From Spirochaetaceae bacterium (GTDB lineage: Bacteria > Spirochaetota > Spirochaetia > Treponematales > Breznakiellaceae), in assembly GCA_031255315.1 (NCBI GenBank), contig JAIRSS010000020.1:1-7371 (forward strand): a DNA stretch of 7,371 nucleotides, given 5' to 3'. The notes below the pieces were generated by a model, which was given only the letters and a program-made list of their open reading frames with translations, was not told the DNA's origin and searched no databases. Made by a program: the position numbers and the translations under genes. Numbering within the stretch: the first letter of the stretch is position 1; every line of letters begins with the position of its first letter. Positions 6,059-7,371 of the stretch are shown here, piece by piece.

Positions 6059-6092
6059 GCGGTTTCTCAGGCTTTTTGCCGCGGGAAACCGC
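6059..6092 (-). repeat. Perfect inverted repeat in the gap before the kinase gene
   Basis: GCGGTTTC and GAAACCGC form a perfect 8-bp stem (6092-6085 with 6066-6059) around an 18-base loop that itself holds a nested GGC-AAAAA-GCC hairpin (6080-6070). It lies between the stop of the 74-residue gene and the ribosome site of the kinase. On the minus strand no U-tract follows, so it is not an ordinary terminator. An intercistronic processing or stability hairpin is more likely. Confidence 0.6.
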
Positions 6093-6096
6093 TGAT

Positions 6097-6321
6097 TTAT
6101 ACAGATGTTCCCTCAGGCTGCGTTTGTCCGCGTTGAATCGCGTCCATCCAAGCACTGGGGCCGAGATAACGGGCCACCGGGGGGAGTTCCCGTTCCAGTT
6201 CCGCAAAGGAAGCGGGAGCGGTTAGAGCGGCGGCAAGGCGGTTTATTGTTTCCTTCCCGGCGGATTGATTAGGCTTCCCCGTTTTTACCCGAAGCAGGGT
6301 TAGAATATCTTCTTTATCCAT
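6097..6321 (-). CDS. Small protein of unknown function (74 residues)
   Basis: The start ATG 6321 was chosen because GAGGA stands 7 to 9 bases upstream; longer versions of this frame would run deep into the preceding gene. The start overlaps the end of the 303-residue gene by 8 bases (ATGGATAA), pointing to coupled translation. The product begins MDKEDILTLLRVKTGK and has a helical middle (ETINRLAAALTAPASFAELERELPP) followed by YLGPSAWMDAI. It has no signal peptide, membrane segment or cysteine. I recognise no family. Being soluble, small and placed between the 303-residue protein and the kinase, it may act with the former, but that is only a guess from position. Confidence 0.72.
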   Translation of the reverse strand: MDKEDILTLLRVKTGKPNQSAGKETINRLAAALTAPASFAELERELPPVARYLGPSAWMDAIQRGQTQPEGTSV

Positions 6322-7225
6322 AGACTTCCTCAAATAATTCCAGTTGGCCGTCAGACTTGCGGCTGCCGAACACCGGATATTTTGCCCCATGACCGCCCGT
6401 GGACGGACCAAAGGGCGCCGCCGGAATCCGCCGAAACCGCCTGCCTCGTTCCCTCAAGGCCGGAAGGAAACTGGAGACAAGAGACGACATCGCCGCGTCC
6501 AGGAAACGTCCGCCCCCCGCGCTCACGGCTTTTTCCAGGGCCGTCGCCGCCGCCGCGTCGTCTTTGCCTATACGGGCGAACCCCAGGGCGCAAAAACCGT
6601 CGGCCTCTCCCAGGTTTTTGAGCGTTACGGCGGCAAAGTCCGCGTCATTGCCGCCGGCCGTATCAAGGAGGTCCAGACAGTACCGGACATACCGCAGAGC
6701 GAGAAGGGGGCCGTCACCCTGTTTCTGATCCATCAGGGCCCTCATGACTTTTCCGGCTAAAACGGCGAACTGTTCCGTCAGCCCGTGGTTGAGGGCTTCC
6801 TCCGCTTGTTCGGCCAGGGGGGAGAGCGGATGCGGTTCCACGAGGAGCATCTGGTAGAGGCCGCCCACTGCGCCGGTAAGCTCGTTGAAGGCCGCGGGTT
6901 TCCGGCGGCCCGTTTCCTGCCGGGCTATCCAGGCCCGGAAGAGCGGTTTCAGCACACCGGGAGGAGAACCTTCTTTGACAGCTTCCAGCGCGGCCTTGCA
7001 TCCGGGAATATCGCCGGCGTAGAGGGAATGGATTCCGTATATTAGATGTTTCCACGGTTGCAAGCGGCGTTCCGTAAGCCCCTCCATGGAGGCAAAACTT
7101 TCGGATGTATCCATGCCGTTAGTAACCGCGTCAAAAGCATCCGCCAGGCTCCACGCGGGTGAGTCAGGAGGATACCGCCTCAATACAGCGTAAAGAGTAG
7201 TATTCATATTTATAGAGGATACCAT
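6314..7225 (-). CDS. Protein of unknown function with TPR-like helical segments (303 residues)
   Basis: A soluble, Ala/Leu-rich protein with no signal peptide or membrane segment. Two stretches resemble tetratricopeptide-type helix pairs: SLYAGDIPGCKAALEAV (about 67-83) and ALGFARIGKDDAAAATALEKAV (about 213-234), each with small residues and a G-D or K-D-D turn ahead of an A-x-x-x-L helix. An alpha-solenoid scaffold or binding protein is therefore possible. The C-terminal 50 residues are basic, then end in the acidic QLELFEEVYG. Neither this start nor the in-frame ATG at 7207 (MNTTLYAVL) has a good Shine-Dalgarno site, so the true N-terminus is uncertain by six residues. It is probably the first gene of the unit that ends with the nucleoside kinase. 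Confidence 0.8.
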   Translation of the reverse strand: MVSSINMNTTLYAVLRRYPPDSPAWSLADAFDAVTNGMDTSESFASMEGLTERRLQPWKHLIYGIHSLYAGDIPGCKAALEAVKEGSPPGVLKPLFRAWIARQETGRRKPAAFNELTGAVGGLYQMLLVEPHPLSPLAEQAEEALNHGLTEQFAVLAGKVMRALMDQKQGDGPLLALRYVRYCLDLLDTAGGNDADFAAVTLKNLGEADGFCALGFARIGKDDAAAATALEKAVSAGGGRFLDAAMSSLVSSFLPALRERGRRFRRIPAAPFGPSTGGHGAKYPVFGSRKSDGQLELFEEVYG

Positions 7226-7246
7226 AATCAGAGGATTCTATAAACA

Positions 7247-7261
7247 GGGCGCATTGCGCCC
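7247..7261. repeat. Perfect GC palindrome in the divergent intergenic region
   Basis: GGGCGC-ATT-GCGCCC is a perfect 6-bp inverted repeat with a 3-base centre. It stands between the start of the minus-strand 303-residue gene and a plus-strand gene start at 7351. On the minus strand it precedes a -10-like TATAGA (7242-7237). It could be an operator for a regulator acting on one or both genes, or a short RNA hairpin. The rest of 7226-7350 shows no convincing promoter pair. Confidence 0.45.
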
Positions 7262-7350
7262 CGTTAAAACTAACCATAGCGGGACGTTTGCGCCATGTAA
7301 AAATCCAACCATGGGGACACACTCTATCCAGACTACCTCTGGAGGAACAA

Positions 7351-7371
7351 ATGGGGTTTACCATGGCAGAG
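7351..7371 (+). CDS. Start of a divergent plus-strand gene (truncated by window edge)
   Basis: A near-ideal ribosome binding site GGAGG (7341-7345) is followed after 5 bases by ATG, reading M-G-F-T-M-A-E before the window ends. A second in-frame ATG at 7363 (M-A-E) is possible, but its spacing from the ribosome site is too long. This is the only apparent plus-strand gene. Too little is visible to say anything about its product. Confidence 0.5.

Noticed and set aside
6322..6411. Longer N-terminus for the 74-residue protein
   Set aside because: It would overlap the 303-residue gene by about 100 bases, while ATG 6321 has its own ribosome site and a coupling overlap.
1..7371. tRNA, rRNA, CRISPR array, insertion sequence or phage genes
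   Set aside because: No cloverleaf, regularly spaced repeat, transposase or phage-like frame was seen on either strand.

Overview
The window comes from a GC-rich bacterial genome, most likely a spirochaete of the Treponema group. The evidence is indirect: three consecutive lipoproteins with spirochaete-like lipoboxes, fibronectin-III repeats fused to a SUMF1 (sulfatase-modifying-factor-like) domain, and a long TGS-type nucleoside kinase of a kind found in treponemes. A gut treponeme is a guess from style, not something the sequence proves. All complete genes lie on the minus strand; only a seven-codon gene start at the right edge points the other way.

Right part (about 4380-7371, read right to left): a divergent intergenic region carries a perfect GC palindrome. 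It is followed by a 303-residue protein of unknown function with TPR-like segments, a 74-residue unknown protein overlapping it by 8 bases, an intercistronic hairpin, and a 553-residue uridine-kinase-family nucleoside kinase. These three probably form one transcription unit. An imperfect inverted repeat follows the kinase stop codon.

Centre (about 3909-4303): a 470-base non-coding region holds the most important element, a cobalamin (B12) riboswitch on the minus strand. It has a well-spaced sigma-70 promoter, a recognisable aptamer (AACTGTAA core, CACTG...TGGGAAGG arm, B12 box, closing stem), a set of mutually exclusive hairpins, a U-tract terminator, and a second hairpin that buries the Shine-Dalgarno sequence of the first gene.

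Left part (1-3908): the riboswitch-controlled operon contains, in transcription order, (1) a 538-residue lipoprotein with three copies of an unrecognised beta-rich module and one FN3-like domain, (2) a 525-residue lipoprotein with two FN3-like domains and a SUMF1/FGE-fold domain that appears to lack one of the catalytic cysteines, (3) a 184-residue lipoprotein that is a single copy of the module found in gene 1, and (4) the first 37 codons of an exported protein. The last three genes are tightly coupled (ATGA and TAATG overlaps).

Taken together, this looks like a B12-repressed set of surface lipoproteins, plausibly a cobalamin capture or uptake system comparable in logic to the BtuB/BtuG/BtuH set of Bacteroides but built from unrelated modules. 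The riboswitch is strongly supported by sequence. A B12-related role for the lipoproteins is inference from that regulation. The idea that gene 4 is a TonB-dependent receptor is weaker still.
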